A stretch of DNA of 64,000 bases from assembly GCA_024180945.1 (NCBI GenBank), contig JAKSGN010000042.1:62001-126000 (forward strand), in the 5' to 3' direction. The translations under genes were made by a program, and so were the position numbers. This DNA comes from Macrophomina tecta. Lineage: Eukaryota; Ascomycota; Dothideomycetes; Botryosphaeriales; Botryosphaeriaceae. The notes under the pieces are model-generated. The model was not told the origin of the DNA. It did not search any database and was given only the letters and a program-made list of their open reading frames with translations. How positions within the stretch are numbered: position 1 is the stretch's first letter; every line of letters begins with the position of its first letter. Positions 51,998 through 63,313 of this stretch are shown piece after piece.

Positions 51998-52875
51998 ATG
52001 AAAGGAACCTCCCATAACAGCTTCCTCGTACCCTTCAAGGCAGCCGACTGGAGGAAGGCGTATATGCGATGGGTCCTCCTTGACGGAGTCTCGTTTCGCG
52101 GATCAACCTCACCGAACTTCAGGGCAATGTTGCAGACAGCAGCGCCAATTGTGAGTCGCGTTTTACCGCAGTCTCATAATACTGTTTCGAAGTGGACTCA
52201 TTTTAGAGTACTGTCGAGCCTTTAACGGCATGCTTTCAGCCCTCCAATTAGCGCAATCTCTCGTACATATCAGCTTATTGCAGAGAAGCTCCGTGACGCG
52301 CTTGTACGCTTTTGATTACACGAGAATGAGTGCGAGAGGCTTGGCTACTTCATCGCCGACAACGCGGAGGCGAACGATGCAGCGCTGAAGCTACTCGCAA
52401 TATGGTTTCCTGCGCTCGACTACGACACGCGGCGCCTGCGTTGTACGAACCACATTTGCAACCTTGGGGCCTCGGGCAGCTATCTACGGTGTTCATAAGG
52501 GCTGTATTCAGGACGATATTGACTCCGTTGAGGCGCAGGATGAGGACTTATGGCCGCAACGAGGCCAGCCACGACGGCGGGCTCCTCCACCCTCCAACAA
52601 CTGACGACGCCGACGCTCGTGTCAAGTCCCTCCGCCAAGCAGTGCGCTCGAAGGTTCTTACAGAGCTTGAAAAGCTTGCTGCTTGGCGCAAGATGGGCCC
52701 AATGGGCAAGCTACATAACATTATCGTTTCGATCAAGTCGTCTTCGCTTCAAAGCGACGTCTTCGAGGGCATTCAGCACATGTTACGTGGCAATATGAAG
52801 GAGAGGCTCAACAAGCCTATTAGCGATGGTGGAGTACGAGTGGAATTCAACACACGACATGGCTGGAATTGGTAA
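51998..52875 (+). pseudogene. hAT transposase fragment
   Basis: Several frames give hAT-like blocks in order: ADWRKAYMRWVLLDGVSF, LPQSHNTVSKW, CERLGYFIADNAEANDAALK (catalytic Asp region), DYDTRRLRCTNHICNLGA, KLAAWRKMGPMGKLHNIIVS and EFNTRHGWNW. Frameshifts and stops separate them, and both the N-terminal finger and C-terminal hATC region are absent. No termini were found. Confidence 0.7.
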
Positions 52876-53355
52876 GCAAATATTTTGATTGAATATTAGA
52901 GATTCTTATACAAATTGGCGGTAAATCTCTGCCAGCAAATCCGCCGTGTTTGCTCACGCTTATATAATAGTCACTCCGTATTGGCTATTACATTGCAGCC
53001 GCAATGCCGCCTGAAAATCCCCCCTAGCGGATTCCTAGGGAAAGAGTCCAAGAGTGATATTTTTTTACCCTTTCTTGAACGGAAAGCATGAGCAGAAACT
53101 TTGTTCCCCGGCTTGGCAACGCTCATTGCTGCCGAGTTTCTGCCTTCCTTACTGGCAAGCAGTCTCTCCTCGTCATCTTCATTCTGATGATGTGAGGAGA
53201 GTTTTCTAGGGCTGCACCTTAGTGAATGAAGCCGGAGTGCTGTTCTGGCGAATCCGGTTGATAACACGGGCGATGATCTCCTCGGTCTAGGGATCAGTGA
53301 ACTGAGCAGACCCTCTGAGAGTGCGCGCGGGGTTTTTCTGTTCCTTCCGTTGTCT

Positions 53356-55998
53356 CTACTTTTGCTGCTGTTGCTGGAGCATCTGCTGGTGCCTCTGCTC
53401 TTGAGACAGCGCCTGCGCCTTGGCCAGCAGAGCAGCTCGCCGTTGATGCATACTAGGGAAGAAGCTAGCGTTCTGCTCAGGCTCCTGCTGGTTGATAGCA
53501 CTGGGGTCGACGAAGTTGGACTGGGAACCATCGCCGGGCGGGAAGGAGGCAGGGATGGAACCGGAGTTATTCATATCCATGTCGCCAGAACAGCTTGGCC
53601 AACCATGAAAGAAGCTGATGCCATAGTCGCTAAGCCACTGGTTGTAGTTGCCGTGCATGGGCTGATTGAGATTGAGCGTCCCGATTGCCGGTACTAAGCC
53701 GGGAGCCAGGCCAGTCTGCTGTTCGAGAAGGTCATACTCATGACTCGGCATTGCCGGAGATTGATGGTGTTCGAGCAGCTCATTGGATATAGCCTGTATC
53801 CGTAAGTAACTATTAAAAGACGAACGGGTATTTGACAAACCTTTAGAATGCCACAGTATCTTTCTACGCCAACGACCTGCTCGGCTAGGTCCTCAAAAAT
53901 CTCCATGGCTTCATTCATCTCCCGTGAAATGTCTTCGTGGATTTTCATTTCCGTGTCCTCCGAGGCAAATTGAACAAGTGTCATGGTGGCCAGGAACATC
54001 GCGTGTATCGAGAATGGAATAGTACCGGCAAGCGTTCCATGCGTCATCATCTCTCGCGAGACACTTATTACGGTTCGGCAAGCCCGGATGCATCCAAACG
54101 CACACGCAAATGCTCGTTCGTCAGCGGGTTTGTAGCCACCTAATACAGAGACGTATTGCATAAAAGGGTGATACAGCATCAGTTGAGCGTAGGCGTATGA
54201 TATGCGGAGAAATCCCCATGCACTGAATGCAGTCAGCATTTTGTATCCGAGTAGTTTTCCCGGTCCAAGCCACAGCTTACCGTGCGATATGAGGCGCTTT
54301 CTCTTCATGGGACTTGAAAGCCATTGGTAGACTATCACTCCATTGATGGAGTTCACTTTCGATCTTTCGGACGTTGGCATAGGAGATGGTAAATAGTTGG
54401 AACTCCTGGCCATTGAGAACAGACTTTTCGCCGTTCGAAGGATAGCTGAGGCGAATGATTTTCGAGATGATATTTGCCAGTGCAGCATGTGCGTTGCATA
54501 CAGCTATAACCGGAGTCTGGTTAGCCGGTTGTGGCACATATTTTGTCTCGGTAATGCATTCGTCACCAAGATCCGCTGGAAAATCTTGATCGATATCTTG
54601 ATCGGTCAAGGCGTGAGGCAGTCCCAACTGAGCTCCAACGTAGATGTCCATTTTGCGAATGACCCAGAAAAGTCGCCTGCGGGTCTCTGCTTCGATAGGG
54701 TTGAAACCCTCGTTCATCGATCGATGCAGTCCCATGCGTAGCGCGGAACAGAGAGCGGCTCCGATGTAGGTGTAGCAGGTGGATAAGTTACCAGAATACT
54801 GGATGAATAGAATCATGAAAACCATGGTTTGGAGCGCATTCAGGTCATAGCAGGCAGTAATGTCTAGCATATGGCGAGCAGCTTTGAAGTAACGCTGCCT
54901 GCAAAGTGAGTTAATGAGGCTCATTGTGGCAGTCTAATGGTCTTACCCTTCGTCAATCAGTGCCTTACGCTCTGCGCGCTCAAGGCCAGATCGATGTTCC
55001 GAAAATAGCGTGCCCAGAGCAAGAACTGCATAAAACAAAGGTAGAGGACTTTTCTCTGCAGAGCGATTTTGTTCGTGAGACGTATCGTACAATTTATCGA
55101 GATCCCCGTAGAAAGTAGGAAGGTGTATCACGTTTGCGAACATGCTTGTTTCATTCACAGCATGGTCGCAGAGGGCCAGAGCGAACTGCTTTGACGGCAA
55201 TTCTGCGCCGCCGGGAAGTAGATGAGCGGGCAGGTCCTGAAATGACACCTGGGCTTTGAAACCTTGGGAGGCATAGGCATCAACATCGAGCGGAGAGAAT
55301 GCGCCCTTGCCTTGTCCCATGGAGTCGAGAGTGTGTCGTATCTGGCGAATAAGACTAAAGCCGGATGATGGCCCATGGTATTCGGCGCGACCATGCTCAT
55401 CCAGCCGCAATTGTCCCCCTTCTCTGACATCCAGCACCAGGAATTCTCCGTCTGATGGAGCCCTCGAAACCATAACCCTAACTGTATTCTTATTTCCCGT
55501 GTGTTTCTCCGTGACGGCGCTCTTCGCTATCGAAGGTTGCCATGCCTGTGGCGAAGGGACTGGCGCTCCACACTGGATGCCCGCCACGAAGGAAGGGTCG
55601 TCGAGGTCTAGATTAGGTAGGAAGGCCCTCAGAACAGCTTCTGCGCGTCTGATCCGACCCTCCAGTGCTTCGACATACTGCGGCATGGCACTGCGCTTCC
55701 TATTGATAGGTCGATCATATGTGCATACTAGAGGCCACGTAAGAGTTTGTTATAGGAATTCGTTTTCAGCTATGCGCCCACCAAAGTTATATCCCTTGCA
55801 ATGTTCGCAGGGACGCTGTCCATCGCACTTGATCTTCTTGTTGCAACACTCATCGCATGCCCTAGTAACTCTACGCCTCTTGAGTGGGGGCACTAAGTGC
55901 CTCGACGCTGCCGAATCGATGCCATCCTCCGCCGACGGCGGTTCCGCAGATTGTTCTAGGATATCCGTCTCGTTGGTAACAGTAACGGCTGAATGCAT
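53356..55998 (-). CDS. Zn2Cys6 transcription factor with fungal_trans domain, 811 aa
   Basis: Five exons (55782-55998, 54947-55727, 54281-54898, 53841-54222, 53356-53793) total 2436 nt; introns are 47-58 nt with good donors and acceptors. The binuclear cluster is C48, C51, C58, C64, C67, C74 (RACDECCNKKIKCDGQRPCE then HCKGYNFVCTYDRP); the sixth Cys is supplied only after splicing intron 1. A linker (MPQYVEALEGRIRRAEAVL) precedes the regulatory domain, with FKAARHMLDITACYDLNALQ, YIGAALCSALRMGLHRSM and ETRRRLFWVIRKMDIYVGAQ. The C-terminus is Gln-rich (QQMLQQQQQK) and stops at TAG. The same frame continues beyond it with family-like sequence (NPARTLRGSAQFTDP, TEEIIARVINRIRQNS) broken by two more TAGs, so the tail may be truncated. 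The target pathway is unknown. Confidence 0.88.
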
Positions 55999-56434
55999 GC
56001 CCCGGGAGCGCTCGGTTTGCGTAAACGATGTTGGGTCAGTTGCTGGTATTGAACTGGTCTACGGCTGGTCCGGAAACCTGGTGGGAAGGCGGAAGGTCTA
56101 AGTCCGCGACTCTAGACAAATCTGCGTGTAGGCTTGTCAGGAAATACAAGCGGTTAGGCGACGCGGAAACGGGGCGGTGAAGCAGCACAGATTGTAGATA
56201 AGAAGAACAGATGATGCTAATCAGGACATCCAAAGACATTGGCCGTGGTATCCGACTTGGCCGTGCTCGGCTCGCGGGGTTGCAGGTAGCGATGCCAGGA
56301 ACGGGTGCGGAGGAAGGAGGGTGACGAGCGGCGCAGCGGCGCAGCGGCGCTAGGCCCTAATTATCCGGCTTTTTCGCCGAAACACGAAAAATCGCATGCA
56401 TGCGTCTGCACACCCCACCAAACAACCACCCCCT

Positions 56435-57522
56435 ATGCCACCAGAACGCACTCCATTAAAAGAGATTTTTGGGTAAAGGCTTCCTGGAAAGGAGCTCTCG
56501 TCCTTCCAGCGTGGAATTCTCTGTTCAGCTGTATTGTCAGGGCGTAAGATTACGCATCTGACGAGCGAGTTAGACGTGCCCAAATCCACCATTCAGGACA
56601 CGGTCAAGAACGCAACGCAACGCAACGCTGGCAAGAGCCAAACACGCACTGGCCGGCCTAAGGCATATTCAGAGCGTGATGAACGCAAGGTCCTTCGCAT
56701 AATTCGCCTCCGGCCGCTTATGACGTACGAGGAGCTCCAAAAGGAGATTAATTTGGGACTCTCACGCAAGCAACTTCGCACCATCCTAAAGACACATGGA
56801 ATCACCAATTGGATAGCCAAAAAGCGTCCATTACTCATGCCCGAGGTGGCCAAAAAGAGGCTTCGATGGGCGAAGAAAATACCAAGGCACTGACTTGAGT
56901 TTAATTATTTGGTCAGATGAGTGCTCTGTAGAGCGCGGCACCGGCAAAAACCGACAATAGGCATTTGGCTTTCCATGGCAAAAATACGACCGCAACAAAG
57001 TCAATCCATATAAGAAAGGAAAGGATATTTCAATTATGGTCTGGGCAGCATTTTCTGGCGCTTTAGGACGGTCGGATTTGATCGTAATGGAGCGTGATTC
57101 AGAGGCAAAGAGAAACGGGTATTCAGCCAACTCGTACCTCCAGATTCTGGAAGAAGCCATGGAAACAATATGGATTCCGGACATGGATTTTATGCAGGAT
57201 AAATGCCCCAATACACGGAGCAAAGAAAGTACAAAAATGGCTTAAAGATCATGTCATTGATGTACTAGATTGGCCACCGTATTCGCCTGATTTAAATCCG
57301 ATCGAGCACCTATGGTTCCACCTTAAGAAATACGTATATGAGATCTATCCAGACATTGAGCAGATAACTAGTAGTAAAGATGATATTAGGAATAAGCTAG
57401 GAGAGGCACTAAAGCAGGCATGGAGGCGCATTCCACAAGAGATATTTAATGCGGTTATAGAGAGTATGGATGAGCGTGCGGAGGCGGTTATTAGGGCAGA
57501 AGGGTGGTATACTCGCTTTTGA
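56435..57522 (+). pseudogene. Tc1/mariner-type transposase (DD34E), broken
   Basis: The ATG at 56435 (MPPERTPLKEIFG) is followed by TAA. The frame continues GKELSSFQRGI, SGRKITHLTSELDVPKSTIQ (HTH) and a second HTH (LMTYEELQKEINLGLSRKQL, WIAKKRPLLMPEVAKKRLRW). After a frameshift near 56885 the catalytic region reads LSLIIWSDECSVERGTG (Asp) and DISIMVWAAFSGALGRSDL, with a TAG in RQ*AFGF where Trp is usual. A second frameshift near 57205 leads to NAPIHGAKKVQKWLKDHVID and PPYSPDLNPIEHLWF, giving a DD34E spacing. The frame ends at 57522. Clear terminal inverted repeats were not found. Confidence 0.88.
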
Positions 57523-58356
57523 AACACTAGGCTAAGGCAGTATGAATAAGAGCAATTAATTCTGAACACCTGGCATTAATTTTGTCGCAAAATAAGCGTG
57601 GTTTGGCTGCATGGCTGGACTGCAAAGATTGGTTGTGTTGCTGCGATTTTGGCGAGGCCGGATACTTAGGGAATCCCACTGTAAACAACTCGAATGGATT
57701 AGTTGGATGTGGGCCAAGATGCTTGGCATTAAGTTAGTTATCCAATCGGTTCCTTCCCCAAGGCAATCTTGGCCGAGCGGAGCAGTTGAGACAAGCCAGC
57801 GAGAGTAACAGACCTCTAGCTTATTGCCAAGAAGATCAGGAGACCTTGGCCAACATCATGCATGCAGTTGCCTTGGCAGCTTTTCAGAACCGCGGGCCTT
57901 ATAATGGGCCTGTAAGCAACCAACTCTTGGGTCCACTTCCTAACTTTTGGAGCTTCTCTTGAACATAATGGCAGTCTTTCCTAGACAGACAGACGTGGAT
58001 AAGCATATTGGCGTTGAGGTTGTGATCGGCCTTACTATTTTCTTCCTGTTTGTATCCTTCGGACCTCTGTAAGTGGACGTGCCCCACCAAGATCGTTAGG
58101 TTTTTTTTTTTTTGGCTGAGATTCTCAACTACAATCTGATCATGCTGGCGTTCAGTTTCTGTGTGTACTGCTCTAGAAGGCGGCGCGAGCGTGCATTTCG
58201 AGCGCCGCCTTTAATGCGGCAGAAAGCGCGCAAAAATCTCGAGAGGATGACTGAGCCCGTCAGTGAGTGCAGAACCGGACGAGATGATTTTCCACATCGG
58301 GATGAGGAATGGTGCGTTTTAATATCCTATTCTCTTAGTCAAGTTCTCGAATAACA
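57523..58356. other. spacer, no supported gene
   Basis: It includes the presumed right end of the Tc1 element and unassigned sequence with a T12 run at 58101. A plus-strand frame at 58112-58354 has no domain and may only be upstream sequence of the RING remnant. Confidence 0.45.
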
Positions 58357-58696
58357 GAGTTGGCTCACTTGGCAGCAAAGTCAAATCTGCCTCAACTCCC
58401 TCTATCCGCGACGCGCATCACTTTCGGCCATTGGCGAGGTTAGCAGGGGTAATGAAAGAGGCGAGGCACTCCGTGTCGCTGGCTCAACGGGCGGGGCCTA
58501 TTCTGAGAACGATATCTTGACTATAAGGACCTGCAGACACCAGTTCCATGGTGAATGCCTTACGTCCTGGTACTTGATCAAGAGATATGATTGTCCCGTC
58601 TGTAGGAGCATATATACTGCGAACCCCGAGTCCCCTGAAAATCGGGTTCAGCTTTACCGAAGCAAAATCCTGAGGTTATTTCAAGGTAGGCGATGA
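58357..58696 (+). pseudogene. RING-H2 finger remnant
   Basis: An open stretch without a start codon encodes SQICLNSLYP and, 47 residues later, TCRHQFHGECLTSWYLIKRY then DCPVCRSIY. The second part has the RING-H2 order C-x-H-x2-F-H-x2-C ... C-P-x-C, typical of membrane or soluble E3 ubiquitin ligases. The first zinc pair C-x2-C appears as S-x2-C, so one ligand is replaced (AGT where TGT would be expected). The stop is at 58694-58696. An upstream exon is possible; alternatively this is the tail of a dead gene. Confidence 0.55.
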
Positions 58697-58924
58697 TATA
58701 CCTAGCAAATACGGAACACTGAATTGCATGTTCTCAAAGGCTAGAAAAGAAATCATTCTTAGTCGGGAACGAAGTATAATGGGTACAGTTGCAGCTGATA
58801 TATTCCTGATACAGGCTGTACATCACAGCAATATCAACTTTCTATTTATTTGATTCCTGTTGAACAGTGAGGGATTGAAGGCACTGCTGCTTCCTTGAAT
58901 GATGCTGAAGCTACTGAATATATA
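58697..58924. other. short spacer before LINE tail
   Basis: No gene seen. The target-side sequence of the LINE copy at 58925. Confidence 0.4.
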
Positions 58925-60658
58925 CATGATGATGATGATTATGATGAATACACCCGTCGACCTCCACGGACTATAGGGAAAAGACGTACTACAGAATAAT
59001 TTTAAAATATATGAATATCCCGGTTTATCCAAAGCCCAAACATTGAGAGAACAACAGTACAGTGCAAACAGTCACCTTGGCGAAAAAAAAGGAGAAACTG
59101 AGAAATTCCTAAAGTTAGTAGAACATGAAAGCCATTCTTACCCTAATTCCTTAACCATCCTGTATCCTGGTTTCCATTAAGAGCATTTTCCTGAGTGTTG
59201 CCCGTCCCTCTAACGGCGGGGCAGCAAGTACCGAGAGACTATTAACTTTAGGGCCCGATTGCCTCTATATTACTCGTTTTCTCCTTTTCCTGCCGTTTTA
59301 CCGTTACAGCCGGCCCGTCATCTCCTCCTATAGCCTGCTATACTTCGGGCAGCCTTAGTCGTCTACCCTGTGAGGGCCGCTGCAAGCTGCGCATTTTTTA
59401 ACATTCGAACCGCAATTGTCTTCCTTATGTCCGATGCCCGCGTACCTGACGTATCTCTCTTCGCCTCTATATCGAAATTGCTGGTGGGTCGTAGCTCTGG
59501 CATCGGAAGTAGCGCCGCGGGCGAGGGCGGTGTTCGAAAACGTTAGTGTACGCCGCCTCTCCGCTAATGTCTATTACTCTGCCCGCTAGGAGCGCGTCCG
59601 CGTCGCTTTTTCTTCGTTAGGTAAATCACCGCTGATTCGTACAGTTAGTCGCTCGGCTTGCTTAGCCAGCACGCATGCACTATCTCTATTCTGTTCTCTT
59701 CGCTTATTACCTTGCGGGCTTCCGCTCGTAGAGCGGTGCGCTTCTCGTTGAAGACTGCCGTCTTGTTAACACTGTCTATCTTTACTGGGTACCACTGTCG
59801 GCCTCTTATTCTTGCGCCTCGAAAGGCCGTCTGGAGCCAGCCGCTGTGTGATCTCACCGTGTCCTCGTCGTTCTTCGAGCGGAAGAGGACCCGCACCTTC
59901 GTCGCGACGTTCGTATTCCTCGTCAGGCTATAGTACTTAATGTTCTTGGTCGCTTCCTGACTCTCCAGAGCTCTTTAAAAGCGGGCGCGTATATCCTCTG
60001 GCTTTATAGTGTCAATGTTGGCTTCGGACAGATCGAGCTCGATCGCTAGCGGCAGCGATAGTGGCAACGGCATGTTCGCAATCGTGGTGCGCACCGGCAC
60101 GGCTGGCATCGACGCTGGGCTGGTGTTCGCGGACGTTGGCGGCGTGGCGGGCATGTTTTTAAGAGCGCTTGCGTAGGTCGCGTTGATCTGCGACTGTGAT
60201 GTTAGGTTCCTACGCGTCGTCTCCAGGAGCGCGGTCATCTGCTTTTCCATCTTTCCCATGCGCTCTACCATCTTGGCCTGCGTTTCCTCGGACATCTCAA
60301 GCGCGCTCGATAGTCGTCTGACCTCATCTTCGTTCTTAGCGCCCTGCTCGATAAGGGCGTTATTCTGTTCCGCAAGCGCTTCGTTCTGCTCAGTCAGCCC
60401 TTTGTTCTGCTCGATGATGGTGCCAAGCAGGTCAATGACATCGTCCAGAGTTGGTTCGCTAGGGAGTTCGGACGCAGACGTCGCGCGTCCTCGGCGTTGC
60501 GTAGTTGGTTTACCGGGGTGGAGGGCGAGGTAGTCGGGGCGTTCAGCTTGAAGATGGGCAGCGCGTCGCGACGCGCCAACGGTCGCGCGACGACCTCCAT
60601 CATCTTCGTCCGCCGATTGACTCGGCATCCCAGGCAAGGTGTTCTCTTTCAGGCCGGT
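58925..60658 (-). mobile_element. gag-only LINE copy (Tad1-like)
   Basis: On the minus strand an ORF1 starts at MPSQSADEDDGG (about 60630) and runs to about 59975. It has a long coiled coil (EQNKGLTEQNEALAEQNNAL, MSEETQAKMVERMGKMEKQM) and IELDLSEANIDTIKPEDIRA. After a shift come MRVLFRSKNDEDTVRSHSGW, GRQWYPVKIDSVNKTAVFNE and the knuckles CQSY ... HQQFRYRGEERYVRY, HKEDNCGS and CAACSGPHRVDD. The 3' end follows at once, with GTCGACGGGTGTATTCAT and CAT repeats at 58925-58950. No ORF2 is present. The structure is the same as 11255-13035. Confidence 0.8.
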
Positions 60659-60913
60659 GGTGAGGAGTACCTGATGATGATGATGATGATGATGATTCAT
60701 ACACCCCGTCGGCCTCTACGGGCCATAGGGAAGAGCTAGCGCTGAGCAGACGTTTACCTACACTGCTTCCCGGTTCATTCAAAGCCCTCACTACCAAAAC
60801 AGAACATAAGAAAGCTACGTCGGGCGCACATTTTAGTAGAGAAGGAAGGTAGAGCAAGGACAGAAAGAAAGAAAGAAAAGGAGGGAAAATTGCAAAAAAG
60901 TGAAAAGGAAAAA

Positions 60914-60950
<37 letters not shown>

Positions 60951-60984
60951 GAAAACAAAAGAAAAAAAAGGGTGAGGAGTACCT
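60659..60984 (-). mobile_element. 298-bp LINE 3' fragment with 14-bp target duplication
   Basis: GGTGAGGAGTACCT occurs at 60659-60672 and 60971-60984. Between them, on the minus strand, are a pyrimidine-rich 5' part (the complement of an A/AAAAG tract at 60859-60970), the LINE 3' end (AATGAACCGGGAA ... CCCTATGGCCCG ... GCCGACGGGGTGTATGAATC) and a CAT tail. It is a target-primed insertion of a 5'-truncated copy into the upstream region of the gag copy at 58925-60658. Confidence 0.9.
60859..60970. repeat. A-rich / AAAAG simple repeat
   Basis: Runs of AAAG, a homopolymer of about 22 A and five AAAAG units lie at the 5' side of the 298-bp LINE insertion. Confidence 0.9.
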
Positions 60985-61218
60985 CCGTTATGCTATTGGA
61001 TAACTAAGCCTGTTAGCTTAGTCATTCATTCTGAGACGTCTTGGATCAACACCAAGGGGAAATCGATAACAAGGGCAACCAAGTCACTCATACATCAATT
61101 TTGACCGACCAAGCGCATATTCCATCGTTTATTTTGAATCCGGGCCATTTCTACACCCTACCAGTAATTGTAGTACCATTTTCGTGGAACAACACTCTCA
61201 GGCAGCGTCAAGGACGTC

Positions 61219-62757
61219 TTAGTTTTCCTCACCCTTCTCGTCGTTGACCCGCTGTATACCCCAAGCGCCATCACCGATTTGTCTCCCTCTGAGCTTGACA
61301 AGTGCACCTACCATCACTGGCCCAATAATGGTGTTGAGTAAGATCGCCCAAACAGCAGTGAAGAACCCAGATTCGCTCACGTACTCCGTATCGTTATACC
61401 CTATTTGCACAATGAGCAGGCCAATCTCTCCACGTGCCACCATGGCGAAACCCAGCAAAGCTGCTGGTGCAACCAAGGCGCCCCAACACAAGGGACCGCC
61501 ATCATTCAGCACTTCCTCACGCTTCTTCCGCCTTCCCTCAACGCCTGTCCCAATAAATACCCATGCACCGACGATGAGCTTGGAAGATGCCATAAGTAGT
61601 GCATACACAATACCGCGCCATACAGTGCCACCACTCCACAGGTTCAGGAAGGGCACAGCGAAGCCAATGCTCGCAAAAAATAGCGGAGCCATCAGGTACT
61701 GCTGCACGTCCAGCAGGTAAAGCTCGAAAGTATGCACAAAAGTGGGGCTCTTGTCTTTCCGTTGTTCCCCTTCTTCGCGGCTGAGCACGACAAAGGGGCC
61801 CTCGGGATGCGTGCTCGGTAGATACGAGATAACAGTACCGGCGAGGAACGCGCCGAAGAGAACCGAAGTGCCAGCATACGCGGCGATGGAGATGAAACCG
61901 CAAAGTACCAAGACCATCAGGACGATGTTCGAGGCGTGATCGAAGCGGTGAAAGTACTGCTCGATATAACGGCGGAATACTGGTGCTAGGATGTATGCAG
62001 TCATCAAAGGGGTCAAGATAGCCATCAGCGATGAGACGAGAATTGGCTTCCCAATCATCCATCCGATGTTTGACCTGTTGCCGCCCAACTGCGAGATTAC
62101 GCTTGACATTACAAGCCCCGTCACATCGTCTATGACAGCTGCGCTGACGAGTACGCTGCCGACGCGAGTTTGAGAGAGGTCGACTTCCTTAGACGCGGAC
62201 GACATGACAGCAAAGGTCGTTCCGAGGGATGTAGCGGACAATGCCGCTCCGATGATGAAAGTCTCGACTGCACCTGTTCTAATTTAGCCGAAATACCTGA
62301 AAGCAAGACCGAAATCTTAGATTCATACCATATCCAAAACCCAAATACAGCAATAGATAAGATGAGCCGATTGGGAACACCACTCCCGTCGTCGCTGCCA
62401 GCAAGCTTAACATGAAGTTCTGCTTTAGGAGGTCAAGTCTTGCGGTAAGACCGCCTGCGATTTTATGGTGAGCCAAGTCAACTTGAGAAAAAGAAAGGGT
62501 AACGAACCTTCAAAAATAATTAGGATCAATCCAACATAGCCCAGAGCCAAGAACGTCTCTTGCCACGTTTCTGGTATAATATCTGCCAAAGGCCGACCAT
62601 AGATGATTCCTACAGCAATCTGGCCAATAATTCCGGCTCGGATCACTTTCGCAGAGATCCACTCGGCTAGGGAAAGGAAGAAGAAGAAGGAAATGATGAT
62701 AAGTATTTGGACGATGTCCGGCTCATGGTACTGGAGGAATTTTTGCGACACGGCCAT
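61219..62757 (-). CDS. Na+(K+)/H+ antiporter, CPA2 family, 476 aa
   Basis: Three exons (62508-62757, 62329-62454, 61219-62273) total 1431 nt. Introns are 62455-62507 (GTTCGT ... AATCGCAG) and 62274-62328 (GTATGA ... TTAGAACAG). The family exchanges Na+ or K+ for H+ across a membrane. The sequence is almost entirely hydrophobic helices: IVQILIIISFFFFLSLAEW, FLALGYVGLILIIFEGGLTA (a common CPA2 segment), SLLAATTGVVFPIGSSYLLL, GAALSATSLGTTFAVMSS. The essential acidic pair is D174-D175 in SAAVIDDVTGLVMSSVISQL. Later helices include ILTPLMTAYILAPVF and PAALLGFAMVARGEIGLLIV. At 476 aa it is compact and lacks the long cytosolic tail of Kha1. There is no signal peptide, and membrane location is uncertain. 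It is divergent in style from transposon sequence and appears intact. Confidence 0.9.
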
Positions 62758-63313
62758 ATCCGGAAAGACATGGGAAAAAAAATTGTCAAGGCGACCTATG
62801 GTCTGATGTCCGGAAAAGAAGCATTGTACATAAGCAAATAGTGTCGACGCCGCGGTGACACATTCGGCAAAGAATGCAAGTTCATGACATCATCACGCCG
62901 TCAGCGCGCAAAGACAAGCGCTTGGCTTTCTCGGCGTTCGGATCAACGGCCTGGACTGGCTTGGCTGATCGATTCCAGAAGCGAGGGGCGATAGGATACT
63001 GCCCAATGGAAGGTGAATCAAAAACCCTCCTGAATGAAGGTGCACAACGGCCCCTTAATGTTGCGTCTACTTACTACGGTTCATGTCCAACACGTCCACG
63101 ACAGGATGAACTTAGCTTTCTGCAAACGGTAGCGCTATGAGAGACTCTGGAATATTTTAACCTCCACATTCCACAACGAAAATTATCAAGACGAGCACTT
63201 TAGAAATAACGTATGAAGTCTTCGAGGTGGAAGCTCCTAACCAGGCTAGGATTGCCATACAGCCGAAAAACAGCAAAACTCTATATTACCCTACAAAGCT
63301 ACGGAGTAGATAT
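62758..63313. other. intergenic between antiporter and kinase
   Basis: About 550 bp between the antiporter start and the kinase stop (the genes are in the same orientation). It should contain the antiporter promoter. No further gene is visible. Confidence 0.6.

Noticed and set aside
60598..60700. MNHHHHHHH as the true start of the LINE gag protein
   Set aside because: The His codons are the CAT tail of a separate LINE insertion bounded by 14-bp duplications; the gag start is at MPSQSADEDD.
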